In this document: in pieces, positions 1 through 9,574 of the stretch | How the letters are laid out: each line of letters opens with the position of its first letter | Position numbering within the stretch: position 1 is the stretch's first letter | Assembly: GCA_014859305.1 (NCBI GenBank) | Contig: JACUUM010000007.1 | Coordinates: 1 to 56,763, forward strand | Reading direction: 5' to 3' | Source of the DNA: Coriobacteriia bacterium | GTDB taxonomy: Bacteria; Actinomycetota; Coriobacteriia; Anaerosomatales; Kmv31 | DNA: 56,763 nt | Program-made: the position numbers and the translations under genes | Notes under the pieces: model-generated | Databases searched by the model: none | The model's input: the letters and a program-made list of their open reading frames with translations, nothing else | What the model was told of the DNA's origin: nothing

Positions 1-420
1 TCCGTCGTCGGTGTAGGTGTAGGTGCCCTCAAGCGTGCTGCTCGGGTAGGCCAGGGGCAGTGACTCGGCCGTCTTGTTCCCCGAGTCCCCGTACGTGTAG
101 AGCGCACCATCGCCTGACCACCCGAGACCTGTCTGCGTGGCCATCCGTCCGGCCGCGTCGTAGGTCGTGCCGGCGCTGGGAAGCCGTGAGATGGTGGTGC
201 TGAGCGGTCGGCCTTGCGCGTCACGGCTGCCCGTGACCCTACTGAAGCCCAGCGTCCCTGCGCTTACCTGCCTGCTCGTCTCAAGATTGCGGACGTCGTA
301 GTCGATCTGGCTTGAGGTGCCGAAGTAGGAGATGTTGGCCTGCTGGAGTCGCTCCGTGTTTCCTGCAGTCTCCGAACGGAAGACCAGGTGCTTGCTCACC
401 ACCCCGACAGTCTCCGAGGT
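1..420 (-). pseudogene. Orphan RHS/YD-repeat core fragment, no start codon, runs off the left edge
   Basis: On the minus strand this stretch translates into about 140 residues of YD-repeat sequence that align one-to-one with residues encoded at about 2212-2632 of the large RHS gene, for example NTERLQQANISYFGTSS against NTERLQHASISYFGASS and AAGRMATQTGLGW against AAGRMTAQTGLGW. Homology begins immediately after the TAG stop of the VanZ-like gene, and that TAG is in the same reading frame. The fragment has no start codon or ribosome binding site, so it is not an independent gene. RHS and other polymorphic toxin loci commonly carry such promoterless core pieces joined to an alternative C-terminal tip, available for recombination into the main gene. 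The tip, if there is one, lies outside the window. I am confident about the homology and less so about function. Confidence 0.85.
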
Positions 421-978
421 CTAGCTAGTCGGCTCATTCCCTCCAGCTCGCAAAGGACCCAGCCTCAACCACACCACAAAGCCGAGCGCGATGCCGGCGA
501 GTCCGAGCACAACATCGTCAACGTCAGCACCCTTCCCATACGTTCGCCCACCAATCAGCAAGACGTACTGCGTCACTTCTGCTCCTATCACGCATGCGGC
601 ACCGATGGTCAAGACACGCGGCCACGTGACACTATCACGCGAAGTAGCTGGTAGCAGCAATCCCAACGGGAAGAACAGCAGCAGCTTCTTCGCAAGAAGC
701 GTAAGCGATGGCGCGGACGGAGGTAGGTCCTGAAGGAGAGCCGCTATCGTGTGCAGCGGAATCAAGTTCGGGTCTGTCGGCTCTCCTTGGAACAGGCTAT
801 GTGCGGTTAGGGCAAGAGGCGTGAACACGATGCCGAGGAGGACCAGTATGTAGACAACGAGCAGCTGCCCCAGCAGGAATGACCGCCAGTCGTGGCGTCG
901 TGCCAGGCCTAGGACAAGGAATGGAGAATACACCAGCGCATAGAGGAATGGTGATTCCCAGGGAGGTGTGAGTGTCAT
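421..978 (-). CDS. VanZ-like integral membrane protein, possible RHS-tip partner
   Basis: The 185-residue protein has about five hydrophobic segments and VanZ-family signatures: NLIPL at about residue 72, a KKLLLFFPLGLLLP helix, EVTQYVLLIGGRTYGKGADVDD and a final glycine-rich helix. VanZ domains occur in teicoplanin-resistance proteins and many uncharacterised membrane proteins. The ATG is preceded by GGAGAG at a usable distance. The gene starts 37 nt after the RHS gene stop on the same strand, exactly where a cognate immunity protein would sit in an RHS locus, and its GC content is visibly lower than its surroundings. A role as immunity protein or exporter partner for the tip is inference from position only. 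The stop codon sits at the junction with the orphan RHS fragment. Confidence 0.75.
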   Translation of the reverse strand: MTLTPPWESPFLYALVYSPFLVLGLARRHDWRSFLLGQLLVVYILVLLGIVFTPLALTAHSLFQGEPTDPNLIPLHTIAALLQDLPPSAPSLTLLAKKLLLFFPLGLLLPATSRDSVTWPRVLTIGAACVIGAEVTQYVLLIGGRTYGKGADVDDVVLGLAGIALGFVVWLRLGPLRAGGNEPTS

Positions 979-1015
979 GCGCTCTCCATCCGTGCAACGA
1001 CGCTGTCAGGAGCAA

Positions 1016-1348
1016 TCACCGTTTGCTACCGAACTCAACATCCATTCTGACTGAGTACTTGCCCACACTCTTACCACCATTGTAATAGTAACCCCAGCTG
1101 GTGGAATACCGGAAGCGATACGTTCCACCGCCAACATTATTCCACTGCAGATAGTGCCTCGAGCCTCCACCAGCAGGTATACGATTGAATCCACCCATGG
1201 ATTGGGCACCCCACCATCGCTTCTTCTCCAGCATAACGCTGAAGTCGCGAGCGTACGTGCGCACATTTGTAATACGCATGTAAACGTGTGGCCCGGAGTA
1301 CTTGCGCCAAGCACCCACAGTTGACGTGAAACTGAAGCCCTTCTGTGA
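1016..1348 (-). other. Variable C-terminal tip of the RHS protein (110 residues, unrecognised)
   Basis: The tip follows the invariant DPTGLY motif. It is rich in aromatic residues, glycine and basic residues, with likely beta strands (GPHVYMRITNVRTY, GGTYRFRYSTSWGYYYNGG, GKYSVRMDVEFG). I do not recognise a nuclease, deaminase or ADP-ribosyltransferase motif; no HNH, HxxH or catalytic cysteine cluster is visible, and the tip contains no cysteine. DNA composition falls from about 65-70% GC in the core to roughly 50-55% here, as expected for an exchangeable cassette. It could be a small beta-sandwich adhesin or membrane-active effector. Confidence 0.7.
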
Positions 1349-4300
1349 GTACAACCCAGTGGGATCGACCCCCCCTACCGGATTCCCGCCGCAGTACTGG
1401 TAGGCGCTCTCCTCGCCGTCGTCTTTCGCCGGGTCCTTGCTCAGGAACTGGTAGGTCGCCGGGTCGTAGTAGCGGGCCGAGAGGTAGTACAGCCCCGTGC
1501 CGCCATCGTAGCAGTAGCCCGCGTAGCGAAGGACCTGCCGAAACGCTATCGCGGCAGCAAGTGCGGCCGAGGTGATCTCAGTGGTCGTGCGCGTCCGCGT
1601 CCCGGCCGCAATCGGGTTGCCCCAAGCGTCGTAGCGGTACGTCGCGAAGGGCGCTCCGTTCGAATCGAGCAGCTCGACGACGTCTCCTCGGTCGGTGGTG
1701 ATCAGGTAGAAGAGCGTGGGAGCGGCGTCGCTGGCCTCGTAGATGCCGGCGATCGGCCTGGCGGCCTCGTCGTAGAAGTAGGTCAGCGAGTACGTGCTCT
1801 CGTCCGAGCGCGCCGCGTCGAGCCGCAGCAGCGACAGGCCGTCGTAGGTGTAGCGAAGCGTCGTGGTGAGGCTACCTTCCGTCACGACCGCCGAGATCCG
1901 CTGACCTTGCGCGTCGTAGGCATACGTCGCCTCCATTGCGCGGTTCGGGTCGCTGTAGTGCCGAAGCCGATCTGCGCCCGTGAACGTGAAGGTCACACTC
2001 GTCTCGCCGCTTGCGCGCTGGGATGTCCTCACACCGGTGGCCCGGTCGTAGCCGAAGGTCGTCGTGCCCGTCTGGGAGAGCCTGCCGGCCGCATCGTAGG
2101 CAAGCGTCGTCGTGGCCTCGCCGGCCCTTCGGTACTGAGAGAGCGAGCCGGAGGCGTCATGCGCATACGTCGTCGTCGCCCCGTCGATGGTCGCCGAGTT
2201 GAGCCGGCCCTCGCCGGTGTAGCCGTACGCGCCCGTGAAGGTGGTGTCGGGATACGCGAGCACAAGCGACTCGGCGGTCTTGCGCCCGGCCGCGCCGTAC
2301 GTGTAGAGCGCCCCTGCACCCGCCCAGCCCAGCCCGGTCTGGGCGGTCATCCTGCCCGCAGCGTCGTAGGCAGTGCTGGCAGCCGGCAGGCCGGCGATCG
2401 TCGTTCGTGTCGGGCGGCCCTGCGCATCGCGGATGCCGACGGTGCACGTGAAGCCGAGAGTCCCGCTACTCACCTGGCGGTTCGCCTCGAGCCCGCGGGT
2501 GCTGTAGGCGATCTCACTACTCGCCCCGAAGTACGAGATGCTCGCGTGCTGGAGTCGCTCGGTGTTGCCGGAGGACTCCGAGCGGTAGACCAGGTGCTTG
2601 GCAACGGCGCCTACGGTCTCGGAGGTCTCGAGCACCCGCGAGTACTCGTCGTAGCGCGTGCGGACGTCCTTGATGATCTCCTGGCCTCGCGTGTGCCACG
2701 TGCGGGTGGCCCGCAAGAAGGCGTCGTAGTCGTGATGGGCGGCCCCGTCCGGTCCCGTCTGGGTCGTCAGGCGGCCGGCGCCGTCATAGTCGAACTCCGT
2801 CACCTTGCCGGCGACGTCGGTTCGCGTCGTACGCCCCGCGCCGTCATAGGCAGTCTTCGTGGTGAGCCCGTCGGCATCCGTTCGCGAGAGCTCCCAGCCG
2901 GCTGTGTTGAGCACACGCGTCGAGCCGCCTGCCCCGCCGATGCCCGCTGCGACCTGGTGTCCCGCCAGGTCGTACGTGTACGTCGTGGCAGCGCCCTTCT
3001 CGTCGACCGACTCGACCAGGCGCCCGCCGAGGTCGTAGATGAAGCGCTTGGTCACCTCGCCGTCGCCCGCAGGGCGCGTCTCAGAGATCCGGTTGCCGTC
3101 TGCGTCGTAGGCATACGTCACCCACGTCCCGTCCGGCTCGTCGACGCGCAACACGTCTCCGGTCGGCGAGTAGGTCGTGGATGTGCCGACGGTGTTCCCC
3201 GGCTCGATCCGCAGTGTCTCGCGGCCCTCGGCATCGTAGGTCAGCCGCAGCTTGTTCTGCTCGATGTGGTCCAGGTCGCGGCTGCGCGAGGAGGTGAGGC
3301 GCCCCGAGTAGTCGTAGGTGAAGCGCTCGTTGGCATCCTCCCAGCTGGCCCTGTCGTCACGGTAGTAGGTGATGCGCCACGGATTCCCGGAGGGGTAGGT
3401 GTCGACCTGCTCCATGGGCCCGATGTCGCCTTGCGCGTCGAGGACTCCCTGATAGAAGGTCCGCCCCCTAGCGTCGCGTACCGCCCAGGTGCGGTTCGCG
3501 ACCTCGCTCCCCGCGGTCGTGCTCGTCTCGTACGTCCAGCCCGCACGATAGTAGGAGTGGTGCATGACCGTGCCGGTCACGACCTCCGAGGAGCGCAGTC
3601 GTCCGGAGATCGTGTAGACGCTGCGCTTGGTCACCCAGCGCCCCGAGGCATCCTTCTCCGAGAGCTGGTTGCCGAACGCGTCATAGCTCCTCGCGCTCAC
3701 CAGGTCCGTCACCGGCCCGCCGACAGAGAGCTCGACGTCTCGGTGGGTGGTGGTCTGCGCTTCCCCGTTCAGGGCGAAGTCGGAGTAGTCGGTCACCGCC
3801 CAGGTGGTCGGGTCGATCTTGACGCGCTGCTGGGTCACCGTCCCCGACGCGTTGTGGCTGTACTCCGTGACCGCACGATCGCCGGCCGCGTTGAGCACGC
3901 GCTCTTCGCGAATGAGGTTGCCGGATGTGTACGTGTAGTAGGTCTTGGCGCCGCGCGGCGAGGTCTCTTCGACCACGCGGTCGTTCTCGTAGCCGTAGCG
4001 TGTCGTCCTGCCTTGCCCGTCGGTCTCGGCGAGCACGTTGCCCCGAGCATCGTAGGTGCGGGAGAGAACGTTGCCCTCCGGCCAGCGCTCACCCACGACG
4101 TTGCCGGAGGAATCGTAGGTATACGTCCAGGTCCCGGTGTTCTCAGGGTTCGTGCGCGATGCCACGGTCCCGGTCGGGTTCCAGGTGTAGCGCGCGCCGT
4201 CTTCTGGCGGGTTGGCCCCGTTCTGCCCGTCGATGTAGAAGACGGCCGACCGCCCCGAGTACGAGACCCAGCCGTCCGCCCCCGGCGAGAAGAAGCCGTA

Positions 4301-7300
4301 GTAGCTCGGCGGAACCCAGGAGCGCAGCTGGCCCGTCCAGTAGTAGTCGAGCCCCCAGGTGGCCGCCAGGCTCTGACCGATGTTGAAGTAGTCGAAGTGC
4401 GGCTGCGCGTCTCCGACGTAGTCCGGCATGGTGATGAGTCGCAGCCGGCCTGCATCGCCTTCTCCCGATCCGTACGTGTAGACGATCTCGTGGTCGTCTT
4501 CGGTGCCGGGGAAGTAGTGGGCGGTCGCTGTGGCCGGGGCGTAGGAGTACGTGACGGTGCGCGTGCCATCGGACGTAGCGTAGGTGGCGGAAGCGATCCT
4601 CTCCCCGTCGAAGACCACGACGATCCGCTGGCCGTTGGCTGCCCAGATGGAAAGCTCGCCTGAGACTGATCTGTCGTAGACGACAGTGTTGCCGTTGTGG
4701 TCGGAGTCGGCCACGAGTCGCCCGGCGGCATCGAAGAGCACCGAATCGCCACCCTTGAAGCTGAGGCGGTAGCCCAGCTCGGCCCCGACGAACTCGCGGG
4801 TGAGGTCGGCTACGAAGCCGTCGGGCCCGTGGTAGGTGCCGTCTCGCAGGTAGAACCGGTGCCGCTCCCCGCGCTCGTCGACGAAGGTCGTCGTCGAGGT
4901 CTCGATGGCCTGCTCGAAGTTGAAGCGCCACCCGGGGCCGAAGGTGCTCGCGGCAAGGGCGGTCGAGTCGTAGAAGCGGCTGAGTGCGGCGGGAGGACCC
5001 CAGGAGGCGATCGAGAGGTCCGTGATCGAAAGGGTCGCCGCCGCCCGGTTGAGAACCGCTTCGGCGTGGTGGCCGAGCATGTCGTCGACCATCGTGGCGG
5101 TCACGAGCCGCTGCTCGTCGTTCACGCCGATCGTGCGGTCGTCCAGACGCACGAGCGCCTCAGGCGCACCCGCGACAGCCGCTTCCCCGAACTCGTTGTA
5201 GGGCACGACGCGAAACGCGTAGGCGGCTGTCGCGTCCATGCTCTCGCCCGCGGTCTTGGCGTAGAGTGGCCGAGGATCGTCGCGCAGGCCCACGCCGTCA
5301 CCGCTCCTGAACGGGTTCGCCGTGGTGCCGTCGGCCAGAGCGGCGATCTGCGTATCCGTCGGGAAGAAGTGCGCGCCGGCGCTCGACCAGGACTGAGAGT
5401 CGGTGTCGCCGACCTTTCGGTATGTGTTGCCATCGAAGAGGTAGACGCTGTAGCCATCCGCTCCGGCGCACGGGTCCCAGGCGAGATCGACGTGGCCCCT
5501 GCCTTCGCTGGCGCTGTCGTTCTTCACGTCGTTGAGGCCGTCGCCGTTCGTGTCGGCTTCGCTGAACCAGTCATCCCCTGCCGTTGCGGTAGCCAGGACC
5601 GCCGGGGGGGGCGACGGGAGCGTGGGCGTGAAGCTCCCGGATGCGGACCACGTGCTCCACACTGTCGCCCCGAAGGGGCTGCTCCCGGCTCGGACCCGGA
5701 CGTGGTAGGTCGTGCCGGAGACCCAGCCGCCCGGGGGAGTAGGCAGACTGCACTCTGTTGCCGTGCCCGTGCCGGAAGTCGTTGTAATCGGGGTTCCGCC
5801 GGCCGTGAGCGCGACTTCGGCCTGGTATGCGACTTGTGCATCCGGGCCGGAGTACGTCCAGCTGGCGCCCGGCAGCGCCGTGACGGAACCGCTGGTTGGC
5901 GAGGTGAGCGTCACGACCGGCTGTGTGAGACGGAAGCTGCCCCAGGACGTCCAGGACGACCACACCGGGGATGTGGCGAACGTCCCGGTGTGATCGCCCG
6001 CCGCCCTCATCCGCGCGTAGTAGGTGGTGGCGACCTCCCAGCCGGAAGGGGGTGCAGGGAGATTGCACTGAGTGGCGGTACCTGTGCCCGAGCTAGTCGC
6101 GATCGGCGCGCCGCCGGGAGAGAGCGCAACCTCGATCTGGTACTGCAGTTGCGGCAGGGAGCTGGAGTACGTCCAGGCCGCATTCGGCAGGGAAGTCACG
6201 TCGCCGCTCGTCGGCGAGGTGCGCGTCACCGTGGGCGGCGGCGGCAGCGCCGGCGTGAAGTCGCCGGCCGACGTCCAGGCCGACCACAGGCGCGGCACCT
6301 GGGTGGACGGAGAGCTGGCGGCGCGCATGCGCACGTAGTAGGTCGTGCCGACCACCCAGCCTCCCGATGGGGTCGGCAGGTTGCACTCTGTTGCCGTGCC
6401 CGTGCCGGAGGTCGTCGCGACCGGGGCGCCGCCGGGAGAGAGCGCGACTTCGACCTGGTATTCGACTTGAGGGTTGCCCTGGGCCTCTGAGTAGGTCCAG
6501 CGTGCCTTCGGGAGGCTCGTCACGTTCCCGCTCGTGGGGGAGGTACGGGTAACGACCGGTGTCGGCGCGTAGTCGATCGCGAACGAGGGGCGACCGCTGC
6601 TGTAGTTGTCGGAGCGGAAGGAGACGTGACCTCCGTCCGTTATCGCCAGGTGGACCGTGCAGTAGCTCGCGGAGAGGGAGTTGTCCTGCCAGTAGCGAAC
6701 GATCTCCGTTACGTCGAATTGCTTCCAGCCCGTGCCGCAGTACTCGTACGGGCTCGCACCGGTGTTCGTGAAGTTCGGGCGGGTGTTCCACGTCACCGTG
6801 CCGATGTTGACCGACGTGGTGCATCGCCGTGCGAGGACATAGCCGGCCCCCTTGACGCTGTAGACCAAGTACCTCAAGCGCGAGGCGACCACCTTGTAGC
6901 CGTCTGCCTTCTTTGCGGCCATGTCAGAGACCAGCGTGGAGCCGGGTTGCACGAGCCCGTACTCGGTCCAGTACTCGGCCGGGTCGTGGTTGTTCGTCCA
7001 CACGTAGATGTGGCTCGAGTAGTTGGTGTTCTGGTAGCCGCCGCGGCTGGACACGTAGGTGTCGAGCGGTGTTGCCGACTCCGTCACGACAGAGGGGTCG
7101 ATCATGACCGGATAGACGCGCTCTGGAGCGGAGAGCCACTCCTTGTCACAGACGACATCGAGCTGCCAGACAGGTGCCGAGCCCGAGAGCTCGTAGCGGA
7201 CCGGGCCGAAGTCGGGCATCCCGCCCTCGGTCGTCTCGGACGAGTCGTACATGTAGGGAGCCGGGATGGTGAAGACAGGCGTCGTCTCGGCAGAGGCGAG

Positions 7301-7984
7301 AAGCGAGATCGAGCCGTCGGCCTCAGAGCGCGGCGTGAGTCCCTCGAGACGCAGGTCGAAGCCGAAGACGCTGCCGGAGTCGGGCTCGTGCACCACGATC
7401 GTCTCTTTGAGGCCGTCGGCGCGCGACTCGTAGGCCAGATCCGCACCCGCGAAGGCGTTCGGATAGACGCGCTCGGTCGCTTCGGTCGAGCGGGCGACCA
7501 CTGTGGCGGTGGCCGGTTCCGCCTCCCCCGCCCGGCCGGCCGGCGCCGGGCGCAGGGACACCTTCGCGCGCCCCTTCTCGATGCTCACCCAATCGCCGGT
7601 GAGCACGTCGGGCAGCTGGACGGAGAAGCTGTTCGCCTTGTTCGTCGCGACGCGCCGCCCGGCGACCCTGGCGCCGGCAAGCGTCGCATCGACCGGCTCG
7701 AACTCGCCGGTGGCGGGGTTGCGGTAGTGGATGGGGGCCGCGAAGTACTCGGCGCGGATCATCCCGTTGTCGAGCAGGAACTCGCGGCTGGTCTCGGTGC
7801 GGTTCTCGACGAGCTCGCGGAGGACCTCAGGCTCCGCTGCTGCCGCGCTCGAACCGCCTTCGCCGGCGCCGCTTTCGGCCCGAGAAGCAAGGGCCGGTGC
7901 CGCGTTCGCGAACACCGGCCCCAGCGCGAGAACGGCCGAGAGCATGAACCGTAACGTGGATGTTGCGAGAGTCCTCCCCCTCAT
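1016..7984 (-). CDS. Secreted RHS/YD-repeat protein with DNRLRE domain, FN3-like repeats and short variable tip
   Basis: Predicted 2322 residues. The ATG at 7984 is chosen because GGGAGGGGACG precedes it and a signal peptide follows at once (hydrophobic LRFMLSAVLALGPVFANA); an upstream in-frame start at 8053 would bury the signal. Domains in order: N-terminal region; DNRLRE-type domain at about 308-471 (TWNTRP, FDVTEIVRYW); three roughly 105-residue FN3-like repeats at about 473-795, each starting TSPTSG.VT.LP and containing SGTGTAT.C.LP; a DUF6531-like segment at about 985 (LSIASWGPPAALSRFYDS); a long YD-repeat barrel at about 1050-2130; and the conserved RHS core end RYYDPATYQFLSKDPA with NPVGGVDPTGLY at about 2167-2211. 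The last 110 residues are an unrelated tip, annotated separately. RHS proteins typically export or display a C-terminal effector encapsulated in the YD shell. Direct exposure or wall association is likely, but no anchor was seen. Confidence 0.9.
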   Translation of the reverse strand: MRGRTLATSTLRFMLSAVLALGPVFANAAPALASRAESGAGEGGSSAAAAEPEVLRELVENRTETSREFLLDNGMIRAEYFAAPIHYRNPATGEFEPVDATLAGARVAGRRVATNKANSFSVQLPDVLTGDWVSIEKGRAKVSLRPAPAGRAGEAEPATATVVARSTEATERVYPNAFAGADLAYESRADGLKETIVVHEPDSGSVFGFDLRLEGLTPRSEADGSISLLASAETTPVFTIPAPYMYDSSETTEGGMPDFGPVRYELSGSAPVWQLDVVCDKEWLSAPERVYPVMIDPSVVTESATPLDTYVSSRGGYQNTNYSSHIYVWTNNHDPAEYWTEYGLVQPGSTLVSDMAAKKADGYKVVASRLRYLVYSVKGAGYVLARRCTTSVNIGTVTWNTRPNFTNTGASPYEYCGTGWKQFDVTEIVRYWQDNSLSASYCTVHLAITDGGHVSFRSDNYSSGRPSFAIDYAPTPVVTRTSPTSGNVTSLPKARWTYSEAQGNPQVEYQVEVALSPGGAPVATTSGTGTATECNLPTPSGGWVVGTTYYVRMRAASSPSTQVPRLWSAWTSAGDFTPALPPPPTVTRTSPTSGDVTSLPNAAWTYSSSLPQLQYQIEVALSPGGAPIATSSGTGTATQCNLPAPPSGWEVATTYYARMRAAGDHTGTFATSPVWSSWTSWGSFRLTQPVVTLTSPTSGSVTALPGASWTYSGPDAQVAYQAEVALTAGGTPITTTSGTGTATECSLPTPPGGWVSGTTYHVRVRAGSSPFGATVWSTWSASGSFTPTLPSPPPAVLATATAGDDWFSEADTNGDGLNDVKNDSASEGRGHVDLAWDPCAGADGYSVYLFDGNTYRKVGDTDSQSWSSAGAHFFPTDTQIAALADGTTANPFRSGDGVGLRDDPRPLYAKTAGESMDATAAYAFRVVPYNEFGEAAVAGAPEALVRLDDRTIGVNDEQRLVTATMVDDMLGHHAEAVLNRAAATLSITDLSIASWGPPAALSRFYDSTALAASTFGPGWRFNFEQAIETSTTTFVDERGERHRFYLRDGTYHGPDGFVADLTREFVGAELGYRLSFKGGDSVLFDAAGRLVADSDHNGNTVVYDRSVSGELSIWAANGQRIVVVFDGERIASATYATSDGTRTVTYSYAPATATAHYFPGTEDDHEIVYTYGSGEGDAGRLRLITMPDYVGDAQPHFDYFNIGQSLAATWGLDYYWTGQLRSWVPPSYYGFFSPGADGWVSYSGRSAVFYIDGQNGANPPEDGARYTWNPTGTVASRTNPENTGTWTYTYDSSGNVVGERWPEGNVLSRTYDARGNVLAETDGQGRTTRYGYENDRVVEETSPRGAKTYYTYTSGNLIREERVLNAAGDRAVTEYSHNASGTVTQQRVKIDPTTWAVTDYSDFALNGEAQTTTHRDVELSVGGPVTDLVSARSYDAFGNQLSEKDASGRWVTKRSVYTISGRLRSSEVVTGTVMHHSYYRAGWTYETSTTAGSEVANRTWAVRDARGRTFYQGVLDAQGDIGPMEQVDTYPSGNPWRITYYRDDRASWEDANERFTYDYSGRLTSSRSRDLDHIEQNKLRLTYDAEGRETLRIEPGNTVGTSTTYSPTGDVLRVDEPDGTWVTYAYDADGNRISETRPAGDGEVTKRFIYDLGGRLVESVDEKGAATTYTYDLAGHQVAAGIGGAGGSTRVLNTAGWELSRTDADGLTTKTAYDGAGRTTRTDVAGKVTEFDYDGAGRLTTQTGPDGAAHHDYDAFLRATRTWHTRGQEIIKDVRTRYDEYSRVLETSETVGAVAKHLVYRSESSGNTERLQHASISYFGASSEIAYSTRGLEANRQVSSGTLGFTCTVGIRDAQGRPTRTTIAGLPAASTAYDAAGRMTAQTGLGWAGAGALYTYGAAGRKTAESLVLAYPDTTFTGAYGYTGEGRLNSATIDGATTTYAHDASGSLSQYRRAGEATTTLAYDAAGRLSQTGTTTFGYDRATGVRTSQRASGETSVTFTFTGADRLRHYSDPNRAMEATYAYDAQGQRISAVVTEGSLTTTLRYTYDGLSLLRLDAARSDESTYSLTYFYDEAARPIAGIYEASDAAPTLFYLITTDRGDVVELLDSNGAPFATYRYDAWGNPIAAGTRTRTTTEITSAALAAAIAFRQVLRYAGYCYDGGTGLYYLSARYYDPATYQFLSKDPAKDDGEESAYQYCGGNPVGGVDPTGLYSQKGFSFTSTVGAWRKYSGPHVYMRITNVRTYARDFSVMLEKKRWWGAQSMGGFNRIPAGGGSRHYLQWNNVGGGTYRFRYSTSWGYYYNGGKSVGKYSVRMDVEFGSKR

Positions 7985-8091
7985 CGTCCCCTCCCCCGTC
8001 GATCCCTTCCCCAGGGTCACTATGAACAGGGGGGGGATGTCAAGACCTGACATCCACCCATCCCCGCCGCCGACCCCTCCGCCGCGCGCCC

Positions 8092-9024
8092 CTACGGCAC
8101 GAGCGGCTCGTCCAGGCGGAAGATGCGCACGGCGTTACCCCGCAGCACGAGGTCCAGGCCGCGCGCCGGCAGGCCGAGCTCCTGCAGCGTGCGGACCTGC
8201 TGGTGCTTGATCCAGGCGCGGTAGGGCCGCATGGTCCCCGAGTCGGTGCCGAAGAGCACGCGCTCCGGACCGAGGGCCGTGAGCGTGCGGCGGAAGACGT
8301 CCGCCAGCGTCAGCTCCTCCGGGACGAAGTCCATCCAGTTGTTCGTGCCCGAGGAGTCCACGCAGACGTTGCGGCACTGGTAGGCCAGCCGGAGAACGTC
8401 GTCCAGCCAGCCCGCGCCGAAGTGCGCGATCACGAACGTGATCTCGGGGAAGTCGCGCGCTACCGGCGAGAGGTCCAGCGGACTGGCGTAGCGAAGGTCG
8501 CCGCTGGGGTCGACGGTCACGCCGTAGTGGATCGTGACGGCGGCTCCCAGCTCGGCGGCTCGCTCGAAGAACGGGCGGCACGCGGGGTCGGACAGGTGGT
8601 AGCAGCGGTTGACGGGCAGCAGCTTGACGCCGCGGAAACCGGCCGCCGTCTCGCGCTCCAGCAGCCCAGGGGCCTCCGGCGAGCGGGGGTCGAGGTTGGC
8701 CAGCGCGTGCACGTGGCCGCGCGCCGCGACGAGGAAGTCGCGCGTCCACTGCGAGTCCGGCACGACGGACACGACCACGGCCTTGGCGACGCCCGCGCCG
8801 GACAGCCGCCGGACGAAGTCCTCGGCCATCTCCCCGGGCGTGAGCCCGGGCAGACTGTCCCCGCGCCGCCCGAACCTGCGCTCGCGCACGGCACGCGTGA
8901 AGCGCGGGTCCACGTCGGGGTGCTTCTCGACGTACTCCTCGAAGAGCCCCTGCGCGAAGAGGTGGACATGACCGTCGACGACGTCGCCGGGGCGCGTCGC
9001 AGGAGCCGGCGTGATCCGGGTCAT
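8092..9024 (-). CDS. Amidohydrolase family 2 (TIM-barrel metal hydrolase/decarboxylase)
   Basis: The 310-residue protein has the amidohydro_2 pattern: metal-binding DGHVHLF at residue 17, KLLPVN on a central strand, FVIAHFGAGW, and FGTDSGTM carrying the late aspartate ligand, followed by a conserved RGNAVRIF tail (usually GNA..L). Family members are uronate isomerase-like or ACMSD/resorcylate decarboxylase-like enzymes; the substrate cannot be read from sequence. The ATG is directly preceded by GGACGGAGG. It lies downstream of the PspC/LiaF-like group on the same strand, 12 nt past the PspC stop, so it may be the last cistron of that operon, although a metabolic link is not obvious. Confidence 0.85.
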   Translation of the reverse strand: MTRITPAPATRPGDVVDGHVHLFAQGLFEEYVEKHPDVDPRFTRAVRERRFGRRGDSLPGLTPGEMAEDFVRRLSGAGVAKAVVVSVVPDSQWTRDFLVAARGHVHALANLDPRSPEAPGLLERETAAGFRGVKLLPVNRCYHLSDPACRPFFERAAELGAAVTIHYGVTVDPSGDLRYASPLDLSPVARDFPEITFVIAHFGAGWLDDVLRLAYQCRNVCVDSSGTNNWMDFVPEELTLADVFRRTLTALGPERVLFGTDSGTMRPYRAWIKHQQVRTLQELGLPARGLDLVLRGNAVRIFRLDEPLVP

Positions 9025-9036
9025 CCTCCGTCCGCC

Positions 9037-9501
9037 CTATCCCGGCGGGCGTGTCGGGGGCGCGGCGGGCGCCCGCGGCGCTCCGGCCTCCGGTTCGAGC
9101 GGCACGATGATCGCCGCCACGATGTAGGCCAGCACGACGGGCAGGGGCGTGAAGATCGCGACCGCCACCGTGACGAGGCGCAACACCGTGGGGTCCGTGC
9201 CGAGGTAGGATGCGAGGCCGCCCATGACTCCCGCGACCATCTTCTGGTCGCGGGAGCGGTAGAGCCGCTGCCCCCGGGCAGGCGCGCGAAAGCCGCCGCG
9301 ACGGGAGTAGTAGAGGATGGCCGCGCCCAGGATGATCAGGGCGATCGGCCCGGAGATCTCGCGGCCGACGCTCCATACGCGGCGCATCGGCCCGAGCCAA
9401 GGCAGGAACGTGACGTTCGTCAGCGCCGCCAGCCCCAGCGCCACGAGCACCAGCCCGACGATGAGCCCCACCTTGTCCTCTGTCTTGCGCTCCTCTCCCA
9501 A
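9037..9501 (-). CDS. PspC-domain membrane protein
   Basis: 154 residues with a TTG start behind GGAGGAGG. Two N-terminal hydrophobic segments (VGLIVGLVLVALGLAAL and GPIALIILGAAILYY) precede a PspC domain at about residues 80-135: LYRSRDQKMVAGVMGGLASY, then LGTDPTVLRLVTVAVAIF and a final helix YIVAAIIVPLEP. The C-terminus is a short proline-rich tail. PspC proteins sense or transmit envelope stress; in actinobacteria they are often fused to or encoded beside LiaF-like proteins, as here. It is the third cistron after the PspC gene at 10510 and the LiaF-like gene at 9575. Confidence 0.85.
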   Translation of the reverse strand: MGEERKTEDKVGLIVGLVLVALGLAALTNVTFLPWLGPMRRVWSVGREISGPIALIILGAAILYYSRRGGFRAPARGQRLYRSRDQKMVAGVMGGLASYLGTDPTVLRLVTVAVAIFTPLPVVLAYIVAAIIVPLEPEAGAPRAPAAPPTRPPG

Positions 9502-9574
9502 CGCCTCCTCCTCTCGCTCGCGCGGCCTGCCCGAGCCCGTCGCGGCCTCAGTCGTGCCCGCGGGCGTCGCGGCC

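Noticed and set aside
1907-4663. 918-codon open frame antisense to the RHS gene
   Set aside because: It mirrors a high-GC coding region, has repetitive Arg/Val-rich composition without domains, and lacks a ribosome site; the opposite strand has clear YD repeats.
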